64,000 nucleotides of DNA from Bugula neritina (Eukaryota > Bryozoa > Gymnolaemata > Cheilostomatida > Bugulidae), in NCBI GenBank assembly GCA_964035545.1, contig OZ037766.1:9185722-9249721 (forward strand), given 5' to 3'. How positions within the stretch are numbered: position 1 is the first letter of the stretch; every line of letters begins with the position of its first letter. The translations under genes and the position numbers were made by a program. The notes under the pieces were generated by a model. That model was not told the origin of the DNA and searched no databases. It saw only the letters and a list, made by a program, of their open reading frames with translations. Shown one piece after another: positions 10,792 to 22,400 of this stretch.

Positions 10792-13767
10792 TTAATTCAC
10801 CTCTCCAAACGCTGGTTGGGCCTGTGCTTGCGGGACCAAAAGCTCAGCAGGCAGTGGGGGTGCATCAGGAGTGGTGACTTCAAATTGCATCAGATCTTCC
10901 TGTTCTTGTCCTGTGCTAATCTCAACAAGGATGGCTTCAGGAATCACTCTCGCAGTTTCCTGCTGCACAACTGAAACGGTTCCTGGAGTATCCTGTTCTA
11001 CAGCCGGAAGCGTACGAATTCTAGATGAAGGTGCATCATGATAGAAGACAAAACCATTATATGACGGTTCTTGTGAAATTTGATGAAAGTTTGACGCAGG
11101 ATGATATGACTCAGAGGCAGCAGCCTGCGACAGCGATCTCACACTGTGGTATGGGGGCGGAGGGTCGTGCTGTATTTGAGACCCTGATGGGGGTGGCAAC
11201 CTACTCTGTTGTTGATTGGGTGGTGGTTGACTAAAGATATCTCTTGTTTCTTCTTGGCGTAAGATCGGGGTTGTGTCGCCAATAGCACCATAGCTTCTTG
11301 TGACCGAATAACCTGAGCAGAATTTTACAGTAATATAATATTATATATGACTATATATGGAGACGATGTGAACCAACCACTTTTTGTACTCTTGAGTTCA
11401 TACAATGTTAAAGAGCAGAGATAATGAAAAACGAATGATGTTATCAACATTCATGATAAGCAGTAAACTGTTCAACATGGCAGCTAAATGCAAACAAAGT
11501 AAATTTATTCGAAATTTTGTGGTTTATTATATAATTTAAAATATTCACAAACGATCTTAAATTTTCAGCATGTACAATAAAAACTATGCATTAGAAATCT
11601 ACCTTCTTTGCGGAGTTGTCTTATAATTCTCTCTTGCCGCTCACTTCGAGCTCTCTCCTTGTCTGAACAGCAGCAGCAATAACAGGCAACACATAGCAAA
11701 GTCAATACAGTGACACCACCCAAACACAGGGCTATAACTCCACAAGCGAATGAGAGCGGATAATCTATAAGCAAAAATAGAGCTGTCCATTAATGATTCC
11801 AACAGAGTATTTCAACTAACTCACAAATTTTACATTACCAACTGTTAAACTCATTATTATATTCAATACCAGACTTCAACACCCTTTGATAATTTCATCT
11901 TGGAAAAACCAATCTTTTTATTCCAGATTATTTTTTAATAAATCATAGAATTTCGGAACAATCAAATACATAATAATCATTGGTCGACATTTTGAGCTAG
12001 AATGGAAATAATCTTTAACCAGTTCAACAAAATTCTTTATGACTTCAAAGTTTATTATATAGTATAACTATTATTAACAAACTAAACTTGAAGGTACCTG
12101 TTATTGGACCATCAGCTGATTTCACGGTGAAATGAATAGCCCATGGCCAAGCATCTCCAACATTACCATTAATTATCACCATCGTCAGTCTGTTTGTCTG
12201 CAGCGTTTTACTATCTGAAATGTCTCCAACCATATCGCCAGAAGTAACCGAAGTAAAGTTCTTTAGCTACAACAAGAGTCACATGATGTTGGTTTTTATA
12301 GCCGAGTAGTAGGTCGTATATAGGACAACTTGGCGACAAGATGATGTCTTATCTCGCAGCTATTACAATCAACAGAGCCATTGTGTCATCATTCACAGTG
12401 TATTTTTATAAAGTTGAATGATAACTATGAGTAAGCAGCTGTGGTTTAGGGTGCTATTTATTGAGACGCATGTTGTTCAAGGATGGCAGGCTAGACCCTA
12501 TTGCTAATGTCAGTCGAAACATCTGTCTATAACTGCTTTTGTGCTACTTTGATGTTTGCAATACGGCTTGAGACAGAGTGTATAGCCCGGCTAAAAACCC
12601 TTGCAATTAGGGGTTCTCACATGGATTGAGACTATAAAACAGGTCCAGGAATGATAAGAATCATGGTCTATAGTCATGATAACACTGGAATGACTAGATG
12701 AACCAGTTGACATACAAATTATGACTCTCTAGTCTCTAGTTATATTAACATTATAACAAGAATGAAGTAAACCACTTACATCATCTTAGCAGAAAGAATG
12801 CAACTAAAATGTATCAAATAATGGGACAAACCCTGATAACTTCAATGACATACATTTATGCAACATATAACATATTTGTAAGCATTGATTTAATTGGTTG
12901 TAGAAAAAATGTAAACACCCTGATTGAAAAAAATACTTACCCAATGCATTGGTCTGATCAAGTTTGTTGTTAGAGAAAAATATTAAGATAGTTCGGTATG
13001 TTAGCATGTTCTGACTATTTGGAAACTTCCAATACGAGTACCCAAGTAGTTATCAAATTAAAGGTAACTTGAATGCTTTTATTTTCAAACATATTTAATT
13101 AGAATAAACTACTTTTTAATGAAGCATAAATTACACAAGATAGTAATATGAAAATAGAAACTAACCAGCACACGGTTAGATGACGTATCATCTGCATACA
13201 TCAGGATAGAAGTAATGTGGGAGTTTATATAACTTTTAAATCCATCACTCTCAGAAAACTTAAACACAATATTAGCAAATTTATCTGCTGTGGAAAACGT
13301 AACCATGCAGGTATCATTGAAAAAATGGAAAAGTGGCTGAGCCTTCACTTCAGTAACTTCATGGTTCAAAGGGAGAGTAAAGTCACTGGAGCAATCTTTT
13401 GACTTAAGATTAATGACTTGGACTAAAAAAGGAAGAAAACCATTAAGCTGAAAGATATGGTGAATATGATATTAACATTATAAATCAACATTATTTATTA
13501 ACAATATAATATTAGGTCTACATAAAATAACTGTAAAGACGCTTATAAAATATATATTTGCTGTCAACATTATACATACGAAGAAAACTAACAGAGCTAT
13601 AGCTATGGAATATCTATTTCAGGCTACATAAAGTATAATTCGCAGTTGCATTAATTAACTGGTTACTAAATAAGCATGTAGCAAATCTACTTTTTGTTAT
13701 TGCACCCACCTGCCCATGAGTTCCAAGCCAGTGATGCAACCAGACCAAGTATATAACAAGTTTTCAT
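10792..13767 (-). CDS. Type I membrane protein with CUB-like ectodomain and PPPY tail
   Basis: Five exons in transcript order: 13767-13710, 13422-13166, 12266-12098, 11764-11603, 11312-10792. They total 1167 bases, 388 residues, and all phases agree. Residues 1-19 (MKTCYILGLVASLAWNSWA) are a signal peptide. The ectodomain (20-163) has Cys30 and Cys58, 27 residues between them, then alternating hydrophobic strands and a WPWAIHF-type end, which recalls a CUB domain. Sites NDT and NFT may be glycosylated. A single helix at about 164-190 is followed by CYCCCC, a likely palmitoylation cluster, and a basic stretch. The 170-residue cytoplasmic tail is Pro/Gln-rich, with PPPY at 267-270, a ligand for WW domains such as those of Nedd4-type ligases. 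It could be a receptor or adaptor whose turnover is ubiquitin-controlled; that is inference. I do not recognise an orthologue. The gene is convergent with myosin. Intron 12267-13165 carries a SINE fragment. Confidence 0.85.
12583..12640 (+). mobile_element. SINE-like 3' fragment, copy C
   Basis: This short stretch in an intron matches the 3' end of the element at 38869-39076: AGCCC, a short A-rich run, an imperfect hairpin around AGGGGTT, TCTCACA, then GACTATAAA. Only the tail is present, as expected for a 5'-truncated retroposon copy. Confidence 0.55.
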
Positions 13768-16700
13768 ACTGAATCTAGTCTTTTTAAATCAAAATGAATA
13801 AATAACACCTACAGCAGAAATAAATATCAACTTTTAAAAACATTTGAGGAAAAATCAATGCATTACTTATGTTTATGGAATTTATCTATTAAAAATGCAA
13901 GCATGGCTTAAAATATTGTAATATTATTAATAAAAATAACTGATATTTTGATTTTTAACTACCTTTGTAAGTTTTGTGCCATATTCTTAACCTTGTATTT
14001 ACTTTCCACAAAGTGGCATGTATCTGATTACATAGTGCTCAAGTGCATGTGAACGTTTATTCTACAGGATTTACTGAAGTGATTAGTAAACAAACCTTGT
14101 AGCATAGGATGTAAAAATAATCATGAATATTGAACGAATCATCTTAAGGTAAATGAGCTAATAATGGCACAGTTCACATTGCTATACACAATGTATGATG
14201 CTATAATGATTTAAACTTTTTTGTAACTTATATACTATGGTGATGAGATCCTCAGAAAATAAATCATATGTTCTATAACCGAAGCAGCTTGCAGCAGTAC
14301 ATAGAACTGCATGTGTATTTAAACTTATATATTAGAGGTATATTGTGGAATTCATATTGAGTTTTTAATCAACCGAGCAATTGACCATTTTAAATGTTGT
14401 TCTGATGATACAATGTACAAGAGCACAATACACACAGTAAGGAAATTTGGGATATTATGGTTCAAACCCTACACCATGTTTCAACAAGTTATTACCAATA
14501 TTGTATAGAAATACAAACAAACGTCAACATGTTACTTGCAAGACTCAATTGCTGTGGAAACACTTGTATTGCAAAACACTAAACATATTTTTAACAAAAG
14601 AATTTTTTCAAATTCATAATAAAACACCAGTGGAGAGCTTCAAGTTTAGAACTTGAGCCATTTAAGTTTTACAATGAGAGCTTCCAATATCATATGCAGC
14701 TCTAAACATTATTTAAATATGGTATTATACTACAAATCCTCCCCTTGCTTTACCAACCAGCTCTGGCAACTCTAACCTTTGAATTGACCTTTACATCAAG
14801 GGTTTCAGTGACAGTTTGAATCAGTCAATCATACTCCATCACTATAAAACCAACCCCTGAACAGTCTCATCAAAAACAAGTTCAAGCCCTAGATTTAAGT
14901 AGGCAGTGATAAGTTACCTACTACTACTACTAGTAGTAGTACTATTAATAATATTATATTTTGATTGCTCATTAACTTCAAGTTTATTTTCATTCTTTCA
15001 CTTTCAGCAAGGTTGTGCAAGTAACAACCACAATCACAATAGCCAGTCATCTAATTCCATAGCCAATCATTGATTTTGAATGGGAAATTTCATATTTTTA
15101 CTTTGATTAACGATATTGATAAATTCATAAAAGTAAAAGCAAAACTAAAGGAGGCAACAGTCAAGTCGGTGATAGATTAGTAAATTTAATGTATTATCAT
15201 TATGTAATATTAATATAGTAATAGTAAAACAAAATGTAATATAATAGTTAAAGTTTAGTTACTTACTTAATTACTAATACTAATACGTCTAATAGTAATA
15301 GTAATTAATAATAAAAATTACTCTTAGCAATGCCAATTGAAATAAAAATACTCGGAAATATTAATAATAATATCATTTAAATTATTATTATATCCTTATA
15401 GTTATAGTTATAATAAAGTGATTATCATTATGATATTGCTTATAAACTAAAATAAATATAAAATAGATTAAATATTATCATTTTATTATGATTATCAATT
15501 TTACTTTCAGATCATTCAGTTTTACGATTTAATTTCCTTATAAATTATGATGAATGTGATTTTAATTAAATTTAATAATTCAACTCGATATTTCATATAT
15601 CAAGGTCATGATATTGATTGATGATTCAGGAAATCGCTAGAACTAGAAGCAGTGCGGGTGCCAAGTTAGGGATGACTGAGTGCAGCATCTGTAGAAACAT
15701 TTTTGTCCAAACTCCAAACTTGAGACCCGCGAATCACTGCAATGATTGACCACCAACTCAGTGCTGTTCGGTAGTTCAAGTTATTGGAAGATTTTTGGCT
15801 TTGAAATTATAGTAGCCATGATGATTAAGTGAACACAAACTTCTAGTTGTAACCTACAATCCAGGCTAATAATAATGATCACATGGTTGTGTTGATGTTT
15901 CCAGTGGCTTTTCATACGGTCATATGACGGAGAGAGTTCGAAATACGAAACCAAAGCTCCTGTAGACGACTGTAGAACTTAGGCTTTTATAATTAGATTG
16001 AAATGAAATAAGAATTGTTTTATAAACAGCTTCGAGCTGAGAGCACTAAACTCAAACTTTTCTAGTTCAATAACTGGGAGTGGATATTCAAAGTTTAAAG
16101 TTGGGGGTTTTGAGAAACCCCCAACTCCGAACTTGAATTATAAACTACTGCACTTAGTCACTCCCAACTTGGAGTTGCTTATAGAACAACTGAGCTTATC
16201 GATAATAACCAAATATTATTATATAATAATTATTATAATAATAAACTCTGGGTGTGGAGCTCACGAATTACTTTATAGAGTTGTCCTTTCTTAAATTGAG
16301 TTGCCTGATAACAATAGGAGTGATATAATATAGAGTTATCCTTAAATAATTCAAAGGAAAATAACTCTAAATTTAGTTTCTTTTGACGAGTTCTAATATA
16401 TCGTTTTATTTGGTTTCCAGGTTTCAGTACTACCACAACTTTGAGTACTTATAAATATAAGTAATGGATTTGAAAACCTTGCAGAAGTCTACGGGCGGTG
16501 AGAGAAGCATCAGCTGCTAGTTTCACTTTGGTAACGCCTTGAATTTAACTATCGAACTTGGTAAATTTTCATTTTAATACCATAATCACAATGACCAAAA
16601 TATTTATACTAGATTTAATAATAATATTAATAATATAATCACTTTATCAGTTTATGATCATGATGATATTCAATTTCATATTGATTCATTAATTTTAAAA

Positions 16701-18128
16701 GATCTGTTAGTGTTAATACAATAAATATAATACTTTAATATTAATACTAATAGTAATACTACTAGCTTCAGTATCACTAATCACTAATCAGTAACACTAA
16801 CTCGACTGTAATGCTCAGTCATAGTCATACTCTTATTAGTTATTACTATTAGTATTATCATATGAATCTTGTACTTGTACTCTTGTAGTGATATACCATT
16901 CACTAATTAAGTTTTTATTTTCTTTTATGTTGTTTCAAGTATTATCTCAACTAAAGTTTTACTAGTTATTTACTATTGGGTTTAGTCATCACCTTAGGCT
17001 TATCATTGTAGCGACCAAATGAAAACATGATAAACGAAAATATAAAGCAAATAACACTTACCTCTTATTTGTTTAAAAACAATTTTTATGACTGTGATTA
17101 TTATCAGAATCATTAATTTTAACTTTAAGTGATAATTAGACTAAGTAAAACAATATTTCATTGATGATTATAAGTTTAGTCATTGTACCTAGTTATAATT
17201 ATCAGTAATTTTATATTAGTCGCTACTATCACCATGTCAACTTGAGGGTAGAACTAGTTTTAAAATAATGCTATGTAGATTATTATGATTTTAGTGTGTG
17301 AATTTTGTTTGTTATAATCAATGATGGAATGATCATGATGGTTATGGTTATGCTTCCCATTGTAATTATTAAATATGATTTAATGATAGCAAAGTTTCAT
17401 AATTGAATTAAATGCATGAAATAGTACAATTATCATAAAGTCATATACAAATTATACAGAAGAAAGATGTTGATGTCATTCATTATTAAAAGCATCAATA
17501 CCGGCATAGCTAAAGAATAATATTGTTATTAGATGATTGTTTTGTTTCATTATTTATTTGCTAAAGTGTGACTCTTACCAATCGTTATTATACTGATTTT
17601 TTATATGTCAAAATAATTAGGCTTAAGTCCTACTTTTGTGAATTCCACTGGTTGCATTACAGCTTTTTGCTTGTGGACTCTCCTATCAACAATCTAGTTC
17701 TACTACGTTGGAAAGAATAGAACTTTTGTTCAGATATGAGCTGATCTTAGTGCGGCTGTCTGTTGGGTCAATGGGTATTTTTTCTCAGCTGTTCCAATTA
17801 GGGCTATTAAATGTAGTCTTGCATGTGGACCAAAGGGCTTCAATTACTAGTGTGACTTATTTTAAAAAGTTTCTAAAAGCAGGTGAGCTCTGGTGTCAGA
17901 TCCTTGTATTTTACTAACTTTTTTTATTTCTTTTTATCCAGTAGTCACCAGGGACAGCTATATCAATAATCATTGTTTCTGCATTATGCTTGTTCACTAT
18001 CACTATGCCTCTATACTTTTCATTATGGGACCGGTGTCATCTAAATGAAACCATGACCTATAAGCAAAAATTCATTCCAATAAAATAACTGTTTAAATTC
18101 ATTCAACGTACAGGAACAAGGGACTTGA
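13768..18128. other. AT-rich intergenic DNA, no gene recognised
   Basis: No open frame here shows protein-like composition or usable splice sites. From about 15180 to 17300 the DNA is very AT-rich with many TAA/ATT-type simple runs. A 20-bp perfect palindrome of TAC/AGT triplets sits at 14932-14951. The fold-back element at 16067-16170 is listed separately. The promoter of the minus-strand CUB-like gene must begin just above 13767; upstream signals of ZnT1 could lie at the far end. Confidence 0.6.
16067..16170. repeat. Fold-back (inverted repeat) element
   Basis: The core is a perfect hairpin at 16100-16125: GTTGGGGGTTT, loop TGAG, then the exact complement. The arms continue imperfectly outward: TTCAAAGTTTAAAG on the left pairs with the complement of CTCCGAACTTGAA on the right. 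Further out, AACTGGGAGTG near 16073 pairs with CACTCCCAACTT at 16159-16170. This looks like a small non-autonomous fold-back or MITE-like element. I found no clear target duplication, so the class is unknown. Confidence 0.55.
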
Positions 18129-18136
18129 TTATAGTC

Positions 18137-18418
18137 CAGGGGTGTCCAACCTTTTCAGAGAGAGGGCCACTAAAAGAGAATATTCCAGTGGCTAGGGCTA
18201 CATTGTAAACTTTAGCTTGTTCCAAATTCTTATTAATCATTGCACAATGAAGTTTCAATAATTCATGCAGACTGCTGTTTTGTAGCATGTGTATAAATAA
18301 GATATATTTTAAAAGCTTGTTTTTTACTCGAATCCGTGTATACAGTGAAAAATAATTTTAATTTTATGCCGTTGCGGGCCACATAAATGTAGGCTGGGCC
18401 TGCCTGTCGACAGCCCTG
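18137..18418. mobile_element. hAT-type MITE (282 bp) with intact 8-bp target duplication
   Basis: The element opens CAGGGGTGTCCAACC and closes with the complement of CAGGGCTGTCGACAGG, imperfect terminal inverted repeats of the hAT type. It is flanked by identical 8-bp copies of TTATAGTC at 18129-18136 and 18419-18426, the target-site size of hAT transposases. Near both ends it carries GGGCCAC, common in hAT-derived MITEs. It has no coding capacity, so it would have moved with a transposase made elsewhere. The intact duplication suggests a fairly recent insertion. Confidence 0.8.
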
Positions 18419-18426
18419 TTATAGTC

Positions 18427-19420
18427 AAAGAAAATGTTTGGTAACTGGGACAGGGCTCAGCAATTTTGGTAGCTAATTGTTACAAAGTATAAACAATATT
18501 TATAAGTATCTGTTGTAAATTGTGCATATTAAGTTATGACAATTTTTGTTCAATTATTTTATTTATCTTGGCTGCTATTATTTCAGATAATTAGTAGTCA
18601 TCTTGAATCTTTATTCTGTAAGCTAAAGCATAACAAAGCTATTTTTATTTTGAAAACTGTTTATAAACCTTTATTTTTACATAATATAAATATGTTTAGG
18701 TTTTCATTAGTTTATTCTTGTTATAAATTTAAAAAGTACAACTCCGTGCTTTTCTGTTCAATAATTTATATTTAGCGAAAACCAAAGCAGAGTGAGTGAA
18801 GTGTTAACACTGAATCAATATTGACCGCGTTTGTTTACATTAAGGTGCAACAACCCTTTTTCTTTTCAAAATTAAAGCAGTGGGGTCTTTTTGAGTACTG
18901 TAGTTGTAGCTGTAAATTAGAACAAGCCAGATCTAGTCTTAATGAAATTTCTTTATCAGATGCATGTATATTACAACCCCAGGGCGCGCCTTGTTAGCAA
19001 GATTAAATTGTTTTGTCTATTTAGCTTCTGTATTTAAGGAAAACAAAATTTGCTGATACAAATGCTATTTATTTTTGGTTGCATTTACTGTAGTGTTCAT
19101 TTAATTATTCAGCATATTATTATTAAGATCAACAGGTTGAATTTATTTGAACAATGTTCCAGTTTTATCGTTATACCCATCTACATTGTATTCGAAAGCA
19201 AAGAAGTTTATCAAAATAATTATTTATTATTAATTATAGTTTATTGACATTGCTTATTTTCATTCTTGCTTCTGTTGTTGGAGTATAAATGTTATTAGGT
19301 TCAAATATTTTAGATATATGCAACTTGAATATTTAGGTTGTATGCTTTATTTTTTAAAGTTAATAAAGATTATAATCATGTTGTAGAATGCATTACTGAT
19401 TGGGTACTCTAGCAGTCAGA
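18427..19420. other. Upstream region of the ZnT1-like gene
   Basis: About 1 kb of AT-rich DNA between the MITE and the zinc transporter ATG. It should hold the promoter and 5' UTR. I saw no convincing cluster of metal response elements (TGCRCNC) by eye. A lone GGGCGCGCC word occurs near 18982. No coding frame is convincing. Confidence 0.4.
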
Positions 19421-22400
19421 ATGGGGAAATGGACCGGCAAAGCCTGCCGTCTTATCGCTATGCTTTCCCTTACATTCAGCTTCTTCCTCGTGGAACTAAT
19501 AGTAGGATATACTACCAACTCTCTAGCACTGGTAGCTGACTCCTTCCACATGTTATCAGATGTAGTTGCTCTTATAGTAGGCCTATTGTCAGTCACCGTA
19601 AGTAAATTCTGCCGCTTTTTGCTTTATTCAAAAAAATTTAGTGTCAGCTCAAACAAGGTGCTTACATAAATTTGCAAATTTGCCAAAGCTTTTTTACATT
19701 GTCAATAAAAATTATCCACTGTATGAATAATGTGCCATTGAACTAATTTCCATTTTTCACATCTGCTTTTACAGTATGCAAAGAAGGGTTCATCAAAGAG
19801 CAACACGTTTGGTTGGGCAAGAGCTGAAGTTCTGGGGGCGAATGTAAATGCTGTGTTTCTGGTAGCCTTATGCTTTACTATATTGGTGGAAGCCATTCAG
19901 AGGATGGTAGAGTTAGAGCCCATAACCAATTCCAAACTGCTGCTCATTGTTGGAGGTGTGGGTCTAGGAATCAACCTCATAGGCCTGGCATTGTTCCACA
20001 ATCAAGGTAATTGATCATCTGCATATGGTAGAACATCTGGCCTGCGTTCATCATGCTTTTTGATCTGCAACATTGTACACAAGGCCATTCTGTTGGAATT
20101 GAAAGCTGTACAGAGATATGTATGTATGTATGTATGCATGCATGCGAGATAGTATTGTATAATTAGCCTATTAGTGAATGAGAGAGGTGGATCAATATAA
20201 ATGTGTGTCAAATACAACTTTGAGTTTGCATGATTTTCTAGCTCATGGCCATTCACATGGAGGGGGTGGGCATGGCCACTCCCATGGTGGGGGACATAGT
20301 CATGGTAAAAAAGCCAAAGGGCATGGCCACTCTCATAATGGAAACTCTAACAGTCATGAGAGAAAACCCCTCCAAGGTTGGTATAATTATCCTCATTATC
20401 TTTGTTTGTTCTAAAAGTACATATTTATTATACATTTTCTCTTTTAATTCAAGATATTTAGTTAAGTTCCTCATCCTTGATGTTATACTCACAATAATTT
20501 TTCAACTTTGATATATCTTTAGATCATGCTTTCTAAACTTAGTTCCAAAAATTATTTTAATGAATGTTTAGACAAAACAACCTCAAAATTTGCTAGGACA
20601 GCTAATTAACAATAATGACTTGTAGAAGCTGAGTCCAGACCTGAGATTGAGAACGAGGACTCAGATGAAGATAATGCTGAAATATCTATTGATGTGAAAC
20701 AAATGGATGGAACCATCAAAAATGTTATACTCACAAAAGATCCTAAACAAAGTAAGGTGTGGCGCTGATGCTTAACACATCATATGATATAGTAGCCTTA
20801 CTAGGTACAAGTAAACCTCCTATCACTACAGTCACAACTGAGGGGTTGAAGTGTTCAGTTTTACACGTTGTTGAACCCATCAATTTGATTAGTTGATTAT
20901 TCTCTGGCAAAGCATGCTAAATGTCTCATTTAAAGTTGCTTTGATAGGCTGACATATATATAAAATATGTGAGTTGATTTATGAATATACTAAAACTATT
21001 TTTAAGTTCAATAAATTCCATGCCATTCACTCTGTGCATGTAGTAATTAAGTGTGGTTACTTTCTAGGCTATTCTTTGTTATCTGTAAGGCAGTGCAATG
21101 AGTTTAAGCTACTAAACTTACCAGATAAATTTAGCTGCTTTCAGTACTGGCATAGGCAGAATTTTTTAGTAATTTTTCAAATCAAACCAAACCGGCAAAA
21201 TAGACTCTAAAATTCAAAATTCTTATACTTAGGTTTGGTAGCTTCAATCTACCACCTTTTTGGTGAAGGAAACTTGAAAAGCTAACTCAGAATTGTATAG
21301 ATGTGTATATATTTTGGCTAAATACAGCTCTACAAACTGATGGTTCTACATATTTGCAACCTGCAGACTTATTTCTTTTACTAGAAGTACTGGAGTGTTA
21401 TTAATACTGGATTTGAATCTGCCAAAAATTCAAGTGGCTAAAATGTCACAAAAAGTTCAAACAAAATTTATAGCATCGGTAGTTGATTTGATTGTATAAA
21501 TTAATGAACCAACTTATGTAGACTATACATGTTATATACAGTTCTACAAGCTTCTCGCATTACAATACTAGCTTAGATAGTTATTCTGTTCCCAATAGTC
21601 AACTGTTGCCAGCTGTAAGGCTTTGGATCAGCTGATTTAATGACTATAAGCGCTTTTTATGACTGCGAATGTGTTAAGCAAATACACAAAGCAGAATTTC
21701 TTTGTTTTACTACTGAGCAATTGTTAACCCATTATACTATCTAAAGGGTTTGGCTACTTTCTATGGACTCCTACTTTCTATAAGTTATGGTTGAGAGTAT
21801 CAATCAGCTGTATTTATCTATAAAAAGTTAGTACGACTGTACTTAGCTCTTCCTCCACACCATGGAGCAATTGCCTCGTGACCGTAGAATTGAGATTTAG
21901 TAATACTATTCCCACTTCCTTAATAATTCAATCTATTCAGATGCACCGCAGTTACTATCTGCTGTATACTAGTGTATAGTGATTTAATCTAATAAGAAAC
22001 TGCTTAGTATTATCAGTTTCATAACATGGCAAGCATAAGCTCTAGTATATATATAAGCTGGTCTCGCTGGTTGCCAATATGAGTTACTTCTTCCTAGCTT
22101 ATGTCACGTACAACATTTTCCAGAAAATGATATCATTGTAAACTTATAATATCTTATCCACTGTGATAGAATACAAAGCACTTTAGATTATTATTATTAA
22201 TCATTGATACTATTTATAGTTATTGTAGGCTTGTTTGTGTAATATTAGAGTTAGAGTGTGACTCAAGTTGCAAGTTGTAGGAGTTGTTTAGTGGAGATTT
22301 TAGCATTCAACTTCAAAAATATATTTGCTGAGTTAACCAAAAACATACTTTATGCTTATATTTGTATATATAAAATATTAATTTGAAATAGTATTGTAAG

